Below, in pieces: positions 4,465 to 5,439 of a stretch of DNA of 5,439 nucleotides. The stretch lies in NCBI GenBank assembly GCA_028290225.1, contig JAQGKH010000208.1:1-5439 (forward strand), read 5' to 3'. The DNA is from Devosia sp. (lineage in GTDB: Bacteria; Pseudomonadota; Alphaproteobacteria; Rhizobiales; Devosiaceae). Position numbers and translations under genes: made by a program. Position 1 is the first letter of the stretch. The number at the start of each line of letters is the position of its first letter. Below the pieces are notes generated by a model. It made no database searches and was not told the origin of the DNA. It worked only from the letters and a program-made list of their open reading frames with translations.

Positions 4465-5130
4465 TCAGCCTTCCCGCGCCATCCGTTCCTGCCGCACCGC
4501 TTCTGCCGGCGATGGTTCGGTTAATTGGAATGAGCCTGTCGGCACCGCGCCAGCCCGCTCATAGACACTCATGATCACCCCGGTGTTTGAGGTCTGGCTT
4601 CGCGTCAGCCGCAGGGGCTCGGGCTTGGTGCCATTGCCGAACAAGCGCTTTCCCCGCCCCAGCAGCACAGGAAACACCAGCAGCCAAAGCTCGTCGACCA
4701 GCTGATGGGCGAGCAGGGTTTGCAGCAGCACCGTGCTGCCCTGGGTGAGGAGGGTTGGCCCGTCTTCGGTTTTCAGCTGGGCGATCTGGCCGGCCGCGTC
4801 GCCGCGCAACGGCACTGTATTGACCCAGCTGAATTCCTGATCCGAAGCGGTCGCGACATATTTGTTGACCTTGTTGAAGCTCGCCGCGAGCGGGTCGTCT
4901 TGGGGCATGTAAGGCCAGTGGGCCGCAAAGATCTCATAGGTTTTGCGCCCAAGCAGCAGGTCATAGGGCTGGGCGAACATGGCGTCCATGAAGACGCCAA
5001 TGGCGTCGTCCCAATGGGGAGCGACCCAGCCGCCATAGGCAAAGCCGCCGGTGGGATCCTCGCTGGGCCCCCCTGGCGCCTGCATCACCCCGTCCAGGCT
5101 CATGAACGCCCCCGCCACCACTTTGCGCAT
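4465..5130 (-). CDS. Dihydrofolate reductase family protein (RibD C-terminal domain)
   Basis: This 221-residue protein belongs to the RibD_C/DHFR-like family: NADPH-binding alpha/beta reductase folds often annotated as YyaP/YwjB-like. Physiological substrates of these stand-alone members are mostly unknown. It starts MRKVVAGAFMSLDGVMQAPG, the typical first strand plus SLDG loop (11-14). LLLGRKTYE (58-66) is the family's second signature. QGSTVLLQTLL (130-140) corresponds to the nucleotide-binding GS-x-x-L-x-x-x-LL segment, and VDELWLLVFPVLLGRGKRLF (145-164) is the conserved core strand with the P-x-x-LG-x-G-x-x-LF motif. The last 35 or so residues are a variable tail. The ATG at 5130 is chosen for its GGGAG ribosome binding site six bases upstream and its match to the family start; a TTG at 5160 has no such support. 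It appears to be a single-gene unit. Confidence 0.92.
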   Translation of the reverse strand: MRKVVAGAFMSLDGVMQAPGGPSEDPTGGFAYGGWVAPHWDDAIGVFMDAMFAQPYDLLLGRKTYEIFAAHWPYMPQDDPLAASFNKVNKYVATASDQEFSWVNTVPLRGDAAGQIAQLKTEDGPTLLTQGSTVLLQTLLAHQLVDELWLLVFPVLLGRGKRLFGNGTKPEPLRLTRSQTSNTGVIMSVYERAGAVPTGSFQLTEPSPAEAVRQERMAREG

Positions 5131-5282
5131 TTGCGGCTCCCGCTTTGTTCGGCTCCACAAGGACGCCTGGCGGGGCCCGGGCCGACAGTCTCGTGCAATT
5201 TACATATGCTGGCGGATGGGCTTGCTCCGGCTACAGCGATGCAGCGCTGTCTGGAAGGGCCCGGACCCTGCCAGTTGCAGTG

Positions 5283-5439
5283 CTATTCGGCCGCGATCGC
5301 CATCGGCGCCGCCGCCCGCGCGTGCCGCTCCTTGATGCGGTTGAGCTGGTGGGCGGCGTGGCTCAGCAGCGCCGTGCGGATCTCGGCAGAGGGCGCCATG
5401 CCGATCTCGGCCCGGCATTTGAGATCCAGCGTGAACTCG
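5283..5439 (-). CDS. Hypothetical protein, C-terminal part (enters from right edge)
   Basis: On the minus strand, 51 sense codons run from 5438 to a TAG at 5285-5283. Almost every third position is G or C, much more so than the competing frames, whose products are Gly/Arg/Pro-rich shadows. This is good evidence for the end of a real gene whose start lies beyond the window. The peptide reads EFTLDLKCRAEIGMAPSAEI, then a likely amphipathic helix (ALLSHAAHQLNRIKERHARA), and ends MAIAAE. I do not recognise a family from this fragment. The 152 bases between this stop and the ATG at 5130 contain a weak 6-bp hairpin (5233-5250) without a T-run and no identifiable gene. Confidence 0.6.
   Translation of the reverse strand, partial: EFTLDLKCRAEIGMAPSAEIRTALLSHAAHQLNRIKERHARAAAPMAIAAE

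Noticed and set aside
4017..4574. 185-codon plus-strand frame
   Set aside because: It overlaps two minus-strand genes and has mixed composition with no domain.
5233..5250. ACAGCG/CGCTGT hairpin after the right-edge gene
   Set aside because: Six-base-pair stem without a T-run on either strand; not enough for a terminator.
5200..5418. 72-codon minus-strand frame near the right edge
   Set aside because: It is Gly/Arg/Pro-rich and overlaps, out of frame, the partial gene ending at 5283, which has much better third-position bias.
1..5439. CRISPR array, insertion sequence, integrase or attachment site at the tRNA genes
   Set aside because: No regularly spaced repeats, no transposase or integrase frames, and no duplicated tRNA 3' end was seen.

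Overview
The window looks like ordinary chromosomal DNA from a high-GC alphaproteobacterium. The evidence is strongly GC-biased third codon positions, a rhizobial-type PhnM/PhnN junction with a 4-base overlap, a Tat-exported Hint_2 protein, and tRNAs with encoded CCA ends. I cannot name a genus. There is no CRISPR array, insertion sequence, integrase or phage module, and I see no multi-gene system that is clearly new.

Layout, left to right. At the left edge the 5' end of an unrecognised minus-strand gene runs out of the window (1-145). A 71-residue cold-shock protein follows on the minus strand (268-483), with a likely terminator behind it, a roughly 150-base 5' leader and a candidate promoter at 638-666. 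Reading the other way is a degraded piece of phnM, only its C-terminal ~46 codons (720-860). Its stop codon overlaps the start of an intact phnN (857-1429), which encodes ribose 1,5-bisphosphokinase. No other C-P lyase gene is visible. Next on the plus strand is a predicted Tat lipoprotein carrying a Hint (hedgehog/intein) domain (1508-2293), then tRNA-Gly(TCC) (2470-2543).

The centre holds a minus-strand HupE/UreJ-type nickel/cobalt permease (2608-3195). It is divergent from a plus-strand MAPEG-family membrane protein (3395-3799). tRNA-Trp(CCA) (3856-3931) follows, closed by a textbook intrinsic terminator (3950-3974). The right part is all minus strand: an 87-residue secreted protein of unknown function (4004-4267), a dihydrofolate-reductase-like RibD C-terminal domain protein (4465-5130), and the C-terminal 51 codons of an unrecognised gene entering from beyond the right edge (5283-5439).

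The genes are mostly independent transcription units with alternating orientation, not one pathway. The points most worth a second look are the phnM relic that leaves phnN orphaned, the lone lipid-anchored Hint protein, the uncharacterised small secreted protein, and the matched promoter spacing of the two tRNA genes.
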